A DNA stretch of 17,127 nucleotides from DASZZY01 sp036260395 (GTDB taxonomy: Bacteria > Actinomycetota > UBA4738 > CALAEC01), in contig DASZZY010000060.1 in assembly GCA_036260395.1 (NCBI GenBank), positions 1 through 17,127 of the forward strand, given 5' to 3'. This document shows positions 1-13,601 of this stretch, piece by piece (the first letter of the stretch is position 1; each line of letters begins with the position of its first letter). The notes under the pieces are model-generated. The model was not told the DNA's origin. It did no database searches and saw only the letters and a program-made list of their open reading frames with translations. A program made the position numbers and the translations under genes.

Positions 1-2294
1 ATCGCGTGCCGCGCATGGTCCCCCTCCGTGGCCAGCGGCAGGTAGTCGCCGTCGCGGAGCGCTCCGCTCTCGCCGCGCAGGCGCAGGCCCGACGCGGTCA
101 CGAACAGCTTCAACCGGCCGTCCGTCCAGCGATCCAGCAGGTCCCGGCGGAGCTCCGCGCGATCGTCGCGCGCGCCGCCGTCGAGCTCGCGGAGCAGCGC
201 GGCGCGCCGCTGGAAGTCGACGGGCGCCCGGTTGTCCGGGTCGACGAGCCGGAGGTTCCACAGCTCCGTCCCCTGGTACAGGTCGGGGACCCCCGGCGCG
301 GTGAGCTTGAGCACCAGCTGCGAGAGCGAGTTGAGCATCCCGTGGAACGCCACCGGACGGGAGAACGCGGCGACGTCGCGGAGGAACTCCGCGTTCGCCG
401 GATCGAGGATGTCCCCGACGAATCGCCGCAGCGCCTCCTCGTGGCCCTGCTGCGGATCCACCCATGACGTGTGGACCTTCGCCTCTCGGGCGGCCTTCGT
501 GACGTAGTCCTGGAGGCGGGCCACCAGGTCGTCCCCCGGTGGACCGTCCCTCGGCCACACCCCCACCAGCGTCTGGTAGAGCAGGAGCTCCTCGGCGCCG
601 TCGGGCGCATCCGTCCGGCGCAGGGCCCGGTTCCACGACCGCCAGCGGTGGAGCGCGGCGTCCCACTCGTCGGGGAGCTCGGACAGGACGGCGATGCGGG
701 CCCGGACGTCCTCGCTCCGCTTCGTGTCGTGGGTCGACGTCGCGTTGAGCCCGTACGGCCACGAGGAGGCCCGCCGTGCCATTCGCTGGTGGAACGCGGC
801 CACGTCGAGCGCGCCGGCCCCCGGGTCGCCTCCCACTTCGTTGAGCGCCACGAGGCGGTTCCACCGGTACAGCGCCGTATCCTCCACGCCCTTCGCGGCC
901 AGGGGGCCGGTCAGCTGCTGCCACCGGCGGACCGCGTCCAGCCGGGCCTCCATCGGCGAGCCCGGCGGCCCCTCGAGGAGCAGCACGTCGCGGAGCAGGC
1001 GCAAGCCCGGCCCGGCCTCCGCCGGCAGGCGCTCGCGAGCCTCGGCCACGGCGTCCTGGATGTACCGCCGGTCCCGGGGAGCCACGTCCGGGCCGCGCAC
1101 GTACGTCCGGTAGACGGGCAGCGCCGCGCTGACCTCGACCAGGGCGTCCTCGACGCCGGGCGCGTCGCCGAGCCGGCGCACGGCCCGAGCCACCCGGGCA
1201 ACGTCCGCGCCGAAGAGCTCGCGGGCCAGCCGCCGCTTCGCCGAGCGCACGAGCTCGGCGAACGGCTCGCCCTGCGACGGCCCCCCGACCCGCACGGCGG
1301 TATCGGCCAGCGACGGCAGCCCATCGCCGTCCACGAGGACCCGGGTCACGTCGTTCAGGAACTCGTACCCGGTCGTGCCGGCCACGGGCCATTCCTCCGG
1401 GAGCTCCTCGCCCTCGCCGAGGATCTTTTCCACGACGACGTAGGCCTCGCCGACGCGCCCGCGGAGCCACTCGAGGTAGGCCTGCGGGTCGGCGAGGCCG
1501 TCCACGTGGTCGACGCGCACGGCACCGACCGACCCCTCCTCGACGAGCAACAGGATCCGCGCGTGGGTCGTCTCCAGCGCCCGCCGGTCCTCGGTCCGCA
1601 GCGAGATGAGATCGGTGATGTCGAAGAACCGCCGGTACGTCCCCTCCGTCAGGGCCCGGCGCCAGAACGCCAGCTCGTACGGCTGGATGGCCAGCACCTC
1701 CGCGAGGGCGTCGGGCGTTTCCGTGGCGCGGGCGGCCAGCTCGTCGAGGTCCCCTTCGCCGAGCACCCGCTCCGCCGTCCGCGCCGCCAGCGGGAAGCGG
1801 TGCTCGTGGTACCGGACGACGAGGGCGTCCCCCTCTCGCTCGACGGACAGCTCGCCGGCCTTCAGCACGTCCTCCAGGGGCGCGCCGAGGACCGGGAGCA
1901 GCACCCGCCCCTCCAGGCCAGGGGCCTCCCAGTCGATGTCGAACAGCTCGGCGTGCGGCGACGCCCGGCCTCGGGCCAGGACGTCCATCCACCACCCGTT
2001 CGCCGGGTCGGCGGCCATGTGGTTCGGCACGACGTCGACCAGCAGGGCCATGTCGCGCCGGCGCAGATCCTCGACGAGCGACCGGAGGTCATCCTCGGTC
2101 CCGAGCTCCGGGTTGAGCCGCGTGGGGTCCACGACGTCGTAGCCGTGCGCGCTCCCCCGCCGGGCGGCCAGGATCGGCGACAGGTAGAGGTGGGTCACGC
2201 CGAGGGAGTCGAGGTACGCGACCAGCTCCCCGGCCTCGCGGAAGCCGAGCGACGGCCCGAGCTGAAGGCGGTACGTCGCCCGCGGGATCTCCAC
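1..2294 (-). CDS. treY: Malto-oligosyltrehalose synthase TreY (3' end cut by window edge)
   Basis: TreY is a GH13 enzyme that converts the reducing-end alpha-1,4 bond of a maltodextrin into an alpha,alpha-1,1 bond, giving maltooligosyl-trehalose, the substrate of TreZ. Reading from GTG 2294-2292, I see the N-terminal IPRATYRLQL motif, the region I motif VDVVPNHMA (about 86-94), the nucleophile in VRVDHVDGLADP (D262), the acid/base in VVEKILGEGEE (E289), the family-specific AAKGVEDTALYRWN block (about 467-479) and the third acid in STHDTKRSEDVRAR (D523). There are 764 visible codons with no stop. The frame is still open at base 1 in the C-terminal DYLPLATEGDHARHA region, so I infer that a few tens of residues are missing. 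The GTG lies 4 nt past the glgX stop (TAG 2301-2299), with no clear Shine-Dalgarno of its own, which suggests translational coupling to glgX. Confidence 0.95.
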   Translation of the reverse strand, partial: MEIPRATYRLQLGPSLGFREAGELVAYLDSLGVTHLYLSPILAARRGSAHGYDVVDPTRLNPELGTEDDLRSLVEDLRRRDMALLVDVVPNHMAADPANGWWMDVLARGRASPHAELFDIDWEAPGLEGRVLLPVLGAPLEDVLKAGELSVEREGDALVVRYHEHRFPLAARTAERVLGEGDLDELAARATETPDALAEVLAIQPYELAFWRRALTEGTYRRFFDITDLISLRTEDRRALETTHARILLLVEEGSVGAVRVDHVDGLADPQAYLEWLRGRVGEAYVVVEKILGEGEELPEEWPVAGTTGYEFLNDVTRVLVDGDGLPSLADTAVRVGGPSQGEPFAELVRSAKRRLARELFGADVARVARAVRRLGDAPGVEDALVEVSAALPVYRTYVRGPDVAPRDRRYIQDAVAEARERLPAEAGPGLRLLRDVLLLEGPPGSPMEARLDAVRRWQQLTGPLAAKGVEDTALYRWNRLVALNEVGGDPGAGALDVAAFHQRMARRASSWPYGLNATSTHDTKRSEDVRARIAVLSELPDEWDAALHRWRSWNRALRRTDAPDGAEELLLYQTLVGVWPRDGPPGDDLVARLQDYVTKAAREAKVHTSWVDPQQGHEEALRRFVGDILDPANAEFLRDVAAFSRPVAFHGMLNSLSQLVLKLTAPGVPDLYQGTELWNLRLVDPDNRAPVDFQRRAALLRELDGGARDDRAELRRDLLDRWTDGRLKLFVTASGLRLRGESGALRDGDYLPLATEGDHARHA

Positions 2295-2298
2295 GCGG

Positions 2299-4419
2299 CT
2301 ACGGCGTCTCGCGGAAGCGGAGCAGGATGAGCGAGTGGGCCACGAGGTTGACCGCCGGCTTGCGGAGCAGGCGCGTCCCGGCCTGGGCGGTGTTGACCAG
2401 CTCTTCCCACAGGCCCGCCGGCTCGAGCTTCGGCAGCTCGAAGTAGCGCGACCGTGGCCCGCCGTTCATGAGCAGCAGCAGCGTGTCGCCGAACAGCGGG
2501 CGGCCGCGCTCGTCGACGGCGTCCGTGGCCCGCCCGTGGAGCAGCATCCCCAGGACGTGACTGGTCGGTTCGCCCCAGTCCTCCTCGGTCATCTCCTCGC
2601 CGTCCGGCCGGATCCAGGTCAGGTCCTTCAGATCGCTGCCCGCCACGGGGCGGCCGGTGAAGAAGCTCCGGCGCTGGAGCACGGGGTTCTCGTGGAAGAT
2701 CCGGAGGATGGTCCGGGTGAACTCCAGGAAGTGGCGGTCCTCGGCATCGAGCTCCCAGCTGACCCAGCTGATCTCGTTGTCCTGGCAGTAGGCATTGTTG
2801 TTGCCGCCCTGCGTCCGGCCCAACTCGTCGCCGTGCAGCAGCATGCGCACGCCCTGGGAGAACACCAGCGAGGCCAGCAGGTTCCTCCGCATCCGGTTGC
2901 GTATCCGGCTGATGCGGCGGGAGTCGGTGGGGCCCTCCGCCCCCCAGTTGCGGCTGAAGTTCTCGCCGAGACCGTCGCGGTTGTCCTCGCCGTTGGCCTC
3001 GTTGTGCTTCCGCTCGTAGGTCACCAGGTCGCGCAGGGTGAACCCGTCGTGCGCCGTGACGAAGTTGACGCTCGCGTACGTCCGCCGGCCGCTGGCCTCG
3101 TAGAGGTCGCTGGAGCCCGACAGGCGGAACGCCAGCTCGCCCCGCTGCCCGGGATCGCCTCGCCAGAACCGCCGGAGCGCGTCGCGATATTCGCCGTTCC
3201 ACTCCGCCCAGCCGACCGGGAAGTTACCGATCTGGTAGCCGCCCTCGCCGAGGTCCCACGGCTCGGCGATGAGCTTCACCTGGGAAAGCACCGGGTCCTG
3301 CTGGATGATGTCGAAGAACGTCCCCAGCCGGTTCACCTCGTAGAGCTCGCGGGCCAGCACCGGCGCCAGGTCGAAGCGGAACCCGTCCACGTGCATCTCC
3401 AGCACCCAGTACCGGAGGCTGTCCATGATCATCTGGATGGCGCGGGGGTGCAGCATGTTGAGGCTGTTGCCCGTCCCGGTGAAGTCGACGTAGTAGCGCG
3501 GATCCTCCGTCGAGAGCCGGTAGTACGCGGCGTTGTCGATCCCCCGCAGCGACAGCGTGGGGCCCAGGTGGTTCCCCTCGCCGGTGTGGTTGTAGACGAC
3601 GTCGAGGATGACCTCGATCCCGGCCCGGTGGAGCGCCTTGACCATCGACTTGAACTCCACGACCTGCTCGCCGAGCCCGCCGGTGGCGTACTTCACCTCG
3701 GGGGCGAAGAACCCGATCGAGTTGTAGCCCCAGTAGTTGGTCAGGCCCCGCTCCACGAGATGCCGCTCGGCCACGAACTGGTGAACGGGCATCAGCTCCA
3801 CGGCGGTGATCCCCAGCGAGCGGAGGTGGTCGATGACCGGGTCCGAGGCCATCGCCAGGTAGGTGCCGCGCCGGTCCTCCGGGATCGCCGGATGCAGCAT
3901 CGTCATGCCGCGGACGTGGCACTCGTAGATCACGCTCCGCTGCCACGGGACCCGGGGCGGCCGGTCCTCGCCCCACGTGAACGCCGTGTCCACGACCACG
4001 CTCTTGGGGACGTACGGCGCGCTGTCCCGCTCGTCGAACGACAGGTCCTCGTCCGGGTCACCGATCCGGTACGCGAACACGGCGTCGTCCCACCGGACGC
4101 GGCCGGAGACCGACTTGGCGTACGGGTCGAGCAGCAGCTTGCTCGGGTTGAACCGGTGGCCCTTCTCGGGCGCGTACGGGCCGTGGACCCGGTAGCCGTA
4201 CAGCAGGCCCGGGCGGGCGTCCGGCAGGTACGCGTGCCAGATGAGGTCCGTGCGCTCGGAGAGCGGCACCCGAGCGGACTCGCGCTCCGCCTCCGGCCCG
4301 TCGAACAGGCACAGCTCGACGCCCGTGGCGTTCTCGGAGAACAGCGCGAAGTTCACGCCCTCGCCGTCCCACGTGGCCCCCAGCGGGTACGGCGACCCCG
4401 GCCAGACGCGGAGGGTCAC
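2299..4419 (-). CDS. glgX: Glycogen debranching enzyme GlgX/TreX (isoamylase type)
   Basis: This GH13 isoamylase-type enzyme hydrolyses alpha-1,6 branch points of glycogen, releasing linear maltodextrins for TreY and MalQ. From GTG 4419-4417 it encodes 706 residues, a usual length for GlgX. It opens with a CBM48-like N-domain ([23 protein letters not shown], about 9-31), then YECHVRGMT (about 165-173), region [11 protein letters not shown] (273-282), the nucleophile in [11 protein letters not shown] (D350), the acid/base in LIAEPWDLG (E386) and the third acid in VTAHDGFTL (D458). The GTG overlaps the treZ stop as GTGA (4416-4419), with a GAGGCGGG stretch just upstream. A longer in-frame extension upstream lies inside treZ and has no family resemblance, so I did not use it. 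In an operon with treY and treZ, its likely role is the TreX function of supplying TreY. Confidence 0.96.
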   Translation of the reverse strand: MTLRVWPGSPYPLGATWDGEGVNFALFSENATGVELCLFDGPEAERESARVPLSERTDLIWHAYLPDARPGLLYGYRVHGPYAPEKGHRFNPSKLLLDPYAKSVSGRVRWDDAVFAYRIGDPDEDLSFDERDSAPYVPKSVVVDTAFTWGEDRPPRVPWQRSVIYECHVRGMTMLHPAIPEDRRGTYLAMASDPVIDHLRSLGITAVELMPVHQFVAERHLVERGLTNYWGYNSIGFFAPEVKYATGGLGEQVVEFKSMVKALHRAGIEVILDVVYNHTGEGNHLGPTLSLRGIDNAAYYRLSTEDPRYYVDFTGTGNSLNMLHPRAIQMIMDSLRYWVLEMHVDGFRFDLAPVLARELYEVNRLGTFFDIIQQDPVLSQVKLIAEPWDLGEGGYQIGNFPVGWAEWNGEYRDALRRFWRGDPGQRGELAFRLSGSSDLYEASGRRTYASVNFVTAHDGFTLRDLVTYERKHNEANGEDNRDGLGENFSRNWGAEGPTDSRRISRIRNRMRRNLLASLVFSQGVRMLLHGDELGRTQGGNNNAYCQDNEISWVSWELDAEDRHFLEFTRTILRIFHENPVLQRRSFFTGRPVAGSDLKDLTWIRPDGEEMTEEDWGEPTSHVLGMLLHGRATDAVDERGRPLFGDTLLLLMNGGPRSRYFELPKLEPAGLWEELVNTAQAGTRLLRKPAVNLVAHSLILLRFRETP

Positions 4420-6230
4420 GGGCCCGCCTCGCGGGCGAACAGAGCGAACGCCTTGGCGCCCACCTTGACCGCCTCGCCGGGCGCCACGCGGGGCGGCGTC
4501 GAGGCCCCCTCGCCGTCCCACACGACGTCCGAGGAGTCCAGCAGCCGGGACCATCGTCCGGCCGGCAGCGTCGCGGTCACCATCTCCTCGCCGAAGTTGA
4601 ACAGCGCGACGATCTCGGTGTCGTCGCGCTCGCGACGGAGCGTGAGCGTGTCCCCCTTCGCAGCGACCTCCAGGCCCTCCTTGGTCGGGACGGCCAGCGC
4701 CGGGTGCGACCGCCGGAGCCCCAGCAGCTCGCGGTGCAGCTCGCGGAGCGCCCGGTGGGGCCCACCGTCGGCCACGGAGCGGTCGAGCCGCGACCGGAGG
4801 AACGTTTCATCGTCCTGGGGATCGGGGGGCTCCGCCTCCCAGCCGAACGCGGCGAACTCCTCGCGCCGCCCCCGCCGGACCGCTTCCACCAGCTCGGGGT
4901 CGGTGTGGCTCACGAAGTACTGGAACGGCGCCCGCTCGCCGTACTCCTCGCCCATGAACAGCAGCGGCACGAAGGGCGCCAGGAGGACGGCCCCGGCCGC
5001 CAGCTTCAGCTCGTCGAAGGACACCAGCGTCGAGAGGCGGTCGCCGAGCATCCGGTTGCCGACCTGGTCGTGGTTCTGGGCGAAGACGACCAGGCGCTCG
5101 GCCGGGACGTCGCGCGAGGACCTCCCGTGGCGGCGACCGCGGAACGCCGAGTACCGGCCCCCGAGGAAGAACCCCTCCCGCATCGACTCGGCCAGCGGCT
5201 CGACGGCGCCGAAGTCGCGGTAGTAGCCGACCCGCTCTCCGGTCAGCAGCGCGTGGAGCGCGTGGTGGAAATCGTCGTTCCACTGCGCGTCCAGGCCCAG
5301 CCCGCCGCGCTCCGGCGGCGTCACGTACCGCGGGTCGTTCAGGTCGCTCTCGGCGATCAGGTACCGCCGCCGCCCGGGAAGCGCGTGCACGGCGTCCGCC
5401 AGCTCCTCGAGGAAGGGGTACGCCGACGTGTCGACGATCCCGTGGACCGCGTCGAGCCGCAAGGCGTCGACGTGGAACTCCTCGAGCCACCGCAGCGCGT
5501 TCTCGATGAAGTACCGCCGCACCTCGTCGCTCCCCGGTCCGTCGACGTTCAGGGCCGGGCCCCACGGCGTCACGTACCGGTCGGTGAAGTAGGGACCGAA
5601 GTCCTCCAGGACGTTCCCCTCGGGGCCCAGGTGGTTGTAGACCACGTCGAGGACGACCGCCAGCCCGCGGCCGTGGCACGCATCGACGAGCGACCTCAGG
5701 CCGGCCGGCCCGCCGTAGGAGTCCTGCACGGCGAACGGGAACACGCCGTCGTAGCCCCAGTTCCGCGTCCCCGGGAACTGGGCCACCGGCATCAGCTCCA
5801 CCGCGGTGACGCCCAGGTCCACGAGTTCGTCGAGGTGCCGGGCGACGCCGTCGAACGTCCCCTCGGCGCTGAACGTCCCGACGTGGAGCTCGTACAGCAC
5901 ATAGTCGCGGAGCGGGACGCCGCCCCACCCACCGTCGGTCCAGTCGTGGTCCGAGTCGATCACCTCCGACGGGCCGTCCACGCCCCGGGGCTGGAACCGG
6001 GACGCCGGATCGGGCAGCTCGCGGTCGCCGTCGAGCCGGAAGCGGTACCGCGCGCCGGCCGGGACGCCGTCGACCACGGCCACGTGGTAGCCGCGATCCC
6101 CACGCTCGAGCCCGACGGCCCGGTCGTCGGGCTCGAGCAGGTGAACGTCCACGCGCCGGGCCCGCGGGGCCCACACCGTGAACCGGCACCGCGCTCCGGG
6201 GAGCGGGGTCGCGCCCAGCCTGAGGCTCAC
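4416..6230 (-). CDS. treZ: Malto-oligosyltrehalose trehalohydrolase TreZ
   Basis: TreZ (GH13) hydrolyses the alpha-1,4 bond next to the terminal trehalose unit made by TreY, releasing free trehalose. From GTG 6230-6228 it encodes 604 residues, normal for the family. Visible blocks are an N-terminal beta-sandwich ([20 protein letters not shown], about 15-34), [16 protein letters not shown] (113-128), region [12 protein letters not shown] (196-206), the nucleophile in [12 protein letters not shown] (D260), the acid/base in [13 protein letters not shown] (E294) and the third acid in [10 protein letters not shown] (D388). The [10 protein letters not shown] and QNHDQVGNR forms distinguish TreZ from the related GlgB. 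The start GTG overlaps the glgB stop as GTGA (6227-6230), and the TreZ stop overlaps the glgX start in the same way. An in-frame ATG at 6266 lies inside glgB and precedes the family start, so I rejected it. Confidence 0.96.
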   Translation of the reverse strand: MSLRLGATPLPGARCRFTVWAPRARRVDVHLLEPDDRAVGLERGDRGYHVAVVDGVPAGARYRFRLDGDRELPDPASRFQPRGVDGPSEVIDSDHDWTDGGWGGVPLRDYVLYELHVGTFSAEGTFDGVARHLDELVDLGVTAVELMPVAQFPGTRNWGYDGVFPFAVQDSYGGPAGLRSLVDACHGRGLAVVLDVVYNHLGPEGNVLEDFGPYFTDRYVTPWGPALNVDGPGSDEVRRYFIENALRWLEEFHVDALRLDAVHGIVDTSAYPFLEELADAVHALPGRRRYLIAESDLNDPRYVTPPERGGLGLDAQWNDDFHHALHALLTGERVGYYRDFGAVEPLAESMREGFFLGGRYSAFRGRRHGRSSRDVPAERLVVFAQNHDQVGNRMLGDRLSTLVSFDELKLAAGAVLLAPFVPLLFMGEEYGERAPFQYFVSHTDPELVEAVRRGRREEFAAFGWEAEPPDPQDDETFLRSRLDRSVADGGPHRALRELHRELLGLRRSHPALAVPTKEGLEVAAKGDTLTLRRERDDTEIVALFNFGEEMVTATLPAGRWSRLLDSSDVVWDGEGASTPPRVAPGEAVKVGAKAFALFAREAGP

Positions 6231-8179
6231 GCGGCGGAGCGTTCCTCGCTCTTCAGGAACACGCATCCGAGCGGCGGCAGCGTCAGCCGGAGCGCCCGGG
6301 GCCGGCCGTGGACCGACAGCGGCAGGGCCTCCCCCCCGCCGAGGTTCCCCGTGCCGCTCCCGCCGTAGACGCCGGCGTCGCTGTTGAGCATCTCCCGCCA
6401 GAAGCCGCCGCGGGGGACGCCGACCAGGTAGTTCTCGCGGACGATCGGCGTGAAGTTGCAGACGACCAGGAACACGTCATGGGTGGTCCGCCCCCACCGC
6501 AGGAAGCTGATCACGCTGGCCTGGTTGTCGTTGGCGTCCACCCACTCGAACGCGGCCGGATCGGCGTCGAGCTCGTGGAGCGCCGGCTCCGACCGGTACA
6601 GGTCGTTGAGGTCGGCGACCCACCGCTGGAGCCCTCCGTGCGCCGGCTGCTCGAGCAGGTCCCAGTCGAGCGCCGCCTCGTGGGCCCACTCGCGCCACTG
6701 GCCGAACTCGCCGCCCATGAAGAGCAGCTTCTTCCCCGGCTGGGCCCACATGTATCCGAACAGCGCCCGGAGGTTGGCGAACCGCTGCCAGTCGTCGCCG
6801 GGCATCTTGCCGAGCAGCGACCCCTTCCCGTGCACCACCTCGTCGTGCGACAGGGGCAGGACGAAGTTCTCCTGGAAGGCGTACAGCAGCCGGAACGTCA
6901 GGTTGTTGTGGTGGAATCGCCGGTGGATGGGGTCCCTCGTCATGTACTCCAGCGTGTCGTGCATCCACCCCATGTCCCACTTCATCCCGAACCCGAGCCC
7001 GCCGATGTACGTGGGCCGCGACACCATCGGCCAGGCCGTCGATTCCTCGGCGATGGTTTGAGCGTCGGGGTACGCCTCGTAGACCGCCTCGTTGAGCTGG
7101 CGGAGGAACGCGATGGCCTCCAGGTTCTCCCGCCCGCCGTGCTCGTTCGGGATCCACTCCCCCTGCGCCCGGGAGTAGTCCAGGTAGAGCATCGAGGCGA
7201 CCGCGTCCACCCGCAGCCCGTCGGCGTGGTAGACGTCGAGCCAGTGGAGCGCGCTGGAGACCAGGAAGCTCCGGACCTCGTTCCGCCCGTAGTTGAAGAT
7301 GTAGCTGTTCCAGTCCGGGTGGATCCCCAGGCGGGGATCGGCGTGCTCGTACAGGTGCGTGCCGTCGAAGAACCCCAGGCTGAACTCGTCGGTGGGGAAG
7401 TGCGACGGGACCCAGTCGAGGATCACCCCGAGGCCGGCGCGGTGGAGCTCATCGACGAGCGCCATGAAGTCCTGCGGCGTCCCGTACCGGCTGGTCGGCG
7501 CGAAGTACCCGGTGGTCTGGTACCCCCACGAGCCGTAGAACGGGTGCTCCATCACCGGCAGGAACTCGACGTGGGTGAACCCCACGCGCGTGGCGTGCTC
7601 CGCGAGCGCCGGGGCCATCTCCCGGTACGACAGCGGCCGCCCGGCCTCCTCCTCGAGCCGCCGCCACGACCCGACATGGACCTCGTAGGTCGAGATCGGG
7701 GCGTCGAGGGCGTTGCGCCGGCCGCGGCGGCGCAGCCAGCCGTCGTCGCCCCACGCATAGGCCAGGTCCCATACCACCGATGCGGTCCGCGGCGGGACCT
7801 CCGTGTGGAAGGCGAACGGGTCGGCCTTGTCCACCTGGTGCCGGCCGTCGGAGGAGACGACGTGGTACTTGTAGAGGGCGCCCACGCCGACCTCCGGCAC
7901 GAACCCCTCCCAGACCCCCGACCGGCCCCGCGGGGCCAGCGCGTGCGCCTCCGGGTCCCACCCGTTGAAATCGGCCACGACGCTCACGGCTCGCGCCGAG
8001 GGCGCCCACACGGCGAAGGCCGTCCCCGGCTCGCCGTCGACCACGGTGGGGTGGGCGCCCAGCTTCCGGTACAGGCGGTGGTGGGTGCCCTCGTTGAACA
8101 GGTGGAGATCATCCTCGGTCAGCAGGCTGGCGTCGTGGCGGACCGGGGGACGGGATCGGGTGCCGGGCCGGCGGGTCAT
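6227..8179 (-). CDS. glgB: 1,4-alpha-glucan branching enzyme GlgB
   Basis: GlgB cuts an alpha-1,4 glucan and transfers the piece to a C6 hydroxyl, creating the alpha-1,6 branches of the polymer built by GlgE. From ATG 8179-8177 it encodes 650 residues. Visible are the N2/CBM48 domain ([17 protein letters not shown], 28-44; [11 protein letters not shown], 69-79), [10 protein letters not shown] (165-174), region [10 protein letters not shown] (254-262), the nucleophile in [15 protein letters not shown] (D325), the acid/base in [10 protein letters not shown] (E378) and the third acid in [11 protein letters not shown] (D446). At about 650 residues it lacks the extra N1 module of the longer, roughly 730-residue GlgBs. 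The ATG overlaps the malQ stop as ATGA and is the only ATG start in the operon. The frame stays open far upstream across malQ, but that translation shows no family motif. Confidence 0.97.
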   Translation of the reverse strand: MTRRPGTRSRPPVRHDASLLTEDDLHLFNEGTHHRLYRKLGAHPTVVDGEPGTAFAVWAPSARAVSVVADFNGWDPEAHALAPRGRSGVWEGFVPEVGVGALYKYHVVSSDGRHQVDKADPFAFHTEVPPRTASVVWDLAYAWGDDGWLRRRGRRNALDAPISTYEVHVGSWRRLEEEAGRPLSYREMAPALAEHATRVGFTHVEFLPVMEHPFYGSWGYQTTGYFAPTSRYGTPQDFMALVDELHRAGLGVILDWVPSHFPTDEFSLGFFDGTHLYEHADPRLGIHPDWNSYIFNYGRNEVRSFLVSSALHWLDVYHADGLRVDAVASMLYLDYSRAQGEWIPNEHGGRENLEAIAFLRQLNEAVYEAYPDAQTIAEESTAWPMVSRPTYIGGLGFGMKWDMGWMHDTLEYMTRDPIHRRFHHNNLTFRLLYAFQENFVLPLSHDEVVHGKGSLLGKMPGDDWQRFANLRALFGYMWAQPGKKLLFMGGEFGQWREWAHEAALDWDLLEQPAHGGLQRWVADLNDLYRSEPALHELDADPAAFEWVDANDNQASVISFLRWGRTTHDVFLVVCNFTPIVRENYLVGVPRGGFWREMLNSDAGVYGGSGTGNLGGGEALPLSVHGRPRALRLTLPPLGCVFLKSEERSAA

Positions 8180-10259
8180 GGCGACCGGGGGACGCGACGG
8201 AGTTCGGCCACGGACCGGAGTGTACCCACGACCCCGCGCATCGAACGTGCCCGCTCCAGCGGGTGCCGCATCTTCCGTCGCCAGTTCGCCGGATCGTCCG
8301 TCCCCGGCGCGTTCTGCGACTCCGGTTCGAGCCACAGGTCCTCCAGGCTGGGGATGACCGTGCCGGCGGGTGACGCCGCCAGGTCGGCCAGCAGCGCGGG
8401 CAGGACGGCGGCGGCGTCGGCCTCCCCGGCGCCGAGCCGGCCGCGCCTGCGCAGGTCCTCGACCAGCGACCGGCGCACCGCGGCCCGCCGGCGGCGTTCC
8501 CGCCGGGCGTCCCGAGGCGTGATCACGCCGTCCGCCTCGCGGCGGTCGACGTCGGCCGCCTCCCAGAACGACCGGAACGTCGGCATGTCGTGTGTGGCCG
8601 GCGTGGCCGAGGCGCCGCGGGGCACGGGCGGCAGCGGCGACCGGCGGTCGGGACGGGCCTCGGTCTGGACCACGTAGCTGCGACCCACCCCGTGCCGGTC
8701 CATGGCCCGCCGGACCGCCCGGGGCACCGTCCCCAGGTCCTCGCCGACGATGGCCGCGTCGTGGCGGTGCGCCTCGAGGAGCAGGACCGCGTACAGCTCC
8801 TCGGGGCGGTAGCCGACGTACACGCCCGCCGACGGCTCCATCCCCTCGGGGACCCAGAACAGCCGGTGGAGGGCCATCACGTGGTCGACCCGCAGCACCC
8901 CGGCGTGGCGGAGGAGGTGCGCCAGGGAGGCCCGGAAGTAGCGGTAGCCGTCGGCCCGCATGGGATCGGGGCGGGGTGGCGCGAAGCCCCAATCCTGGCC
9001 GCGAGGGGCGAAGTCGTCGGGCGGAGCCCCCACGGACGCGCCGCGGGCGAACGCCCCGGGGTCACGCCACACGTCGTACCCCGCGGGGTTCACGCCGAGC
9101 GGGAGGTCCAGGGAGAGCTCCGCGCCGGCCGTGCCGCCGGCCACCGTGGCGAGCTGCTCCTCCATCAGCCACTGGACGTAGACGTGGTACCGGACCGCCC
9201 TGGGGTCGACGTCGCCGTCGCCGAGCCGCCCGTCCCGCTGGGGCGCGGGCCACTCCGTCCACGGACGGCGGAACCGCTCTGCCGCCGCGCGGAACCGCGC
9301 GTACCGTTCGACCTCGCGCCGGGACTCGACGAACGCCTCCAGCGAGGCGCGCCGGCGCGAGGGCCGGGCCAAGACCGCCTCCGCCATCGGCTCGAGCACC
9401 GAGCGCTTGACGGCCATGGCCCGGCGGTAGTCGACGAGCCGGGCCCGGCGGAGGGCCGCGATCTGGGCCCCCGCCGACTCCCACCTCCGACGGGCCTCCG
9501 CCGACCCCCGGAGCTCCGGGGCCCGCTCCGGGTCCACGAAGAGCTCGTTCCAGAACAGCCGGCTGGCCGGCGAGTACGGGGTCGGCTCGAACGGCTCGTC
9601 GAGGAAGGCGGCGGTCAGCGGAAGGGTGCCCACCACGCCCCCGCCGAGCCCGCCGATCCACCTCATCAGCGACTCCAGGTCGGTCAGGTCCCCGACGCCC
9701 CAGTCGCGCTCGGTCCGGAGCGCGTAGACGGGCGCGAACACCCCCCACGAGCGGGCGTGGCGGGCGGGCGCCCGTTCCGGTGCCGAGACGACCAGGCCGC
9801 CCGAGCGCCGTCCCCCGACCTGCACCACCACGTCGTGATATCCCGGTGGCAGCCCGTCCGGGAGCGGCACCTCCTTCCGGACCGGCGCGTCGGGCGCGCC
9901 GACGGAGGCGTCGCGCGTCCCGGGGAGGGCCGCGAGGTCCACCGACCATCGGCGCGGCCCCTGGCCGTCGACGGAGAGCGACAGCCGGGCCCGGCCCTCG
10001 GCCCGGCCCACCGGCAGCCGCAGGCGGAGCGACCCCCGGCCGGACCAGGCCACCGACACGGGGTCGAGCAGGCGTCTGCGGAGCTCCGCCCGGCGCGCCG
10101 CCAGCGCATCCGAGACGTCGCCCGGCGCGTCGACGGTCTCGCCCATGGCGCGGAGCACGGCCCGCACCGCGCCGGCCGAGGCCCGCCGCCGGCGGCCCCC
10201 CGCATCGGCGTACCCGGCCAGCACCCCGTGGAGGCGGGCCAGCTCCCGGAGGTCCCGGC

Positions 10260-10263
<4 letters not shown>
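8176..10263 (-). CDS. malQ: 4-alpha-glucanotransferase MalQ, probable CTG start
   Basis: MalQ (GH77, amylomaltase) transfers segments between maltodextrins and rescues short products of debranching. The product is about 695 residues, matching the long actinobacterial form with an extra N-terminal beta-rich domain (about 65-165) before the GH77 barrel. Visible motifs are [16 protein letters not shown] (231-246), the GQDWGFAPP block (422-430), the nucleophile in [16 protein letters not shown] (D460), the acid/base in [11 protein letters not shown] (E508) and [12 protein letters not shown] (D559). The family-like N-terminus ([12 protein letters not shown]) has no ATG, GTG or TTG just ahead of it. 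The best start is CTG 10263-10261, which overlaps the treS-mak stop as CTGA and lies 7 nt after a perfect GGAGG (10275-10271). The next usable start, GTG 10224, would remove the conserved ELARLHG segment. Confidence 0.93.

Positions 10264-13597
<3,334 letters not shown>

Positions 13598-13601
<4 letters not shown>

Noticed and set aside
1..2294. treY as a broken gene, since several short unrelated open frames lie in this region
   Set aside because: Reading the minus strand from GTG 2294 gives an uninterrupted frame to base 1 with all TreY motifs. It only lacks a stop because the window ends.
2335..5223. A plus-strand open frame of 962 codons antisense to glgX and treZ
   Set aside because: Its translation is Pro/Arg/Val/Ala-rich with no domain-like pattern. 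It mirrors codon positions of the opposite-strand genes, as expected in very GC-rich DNA.
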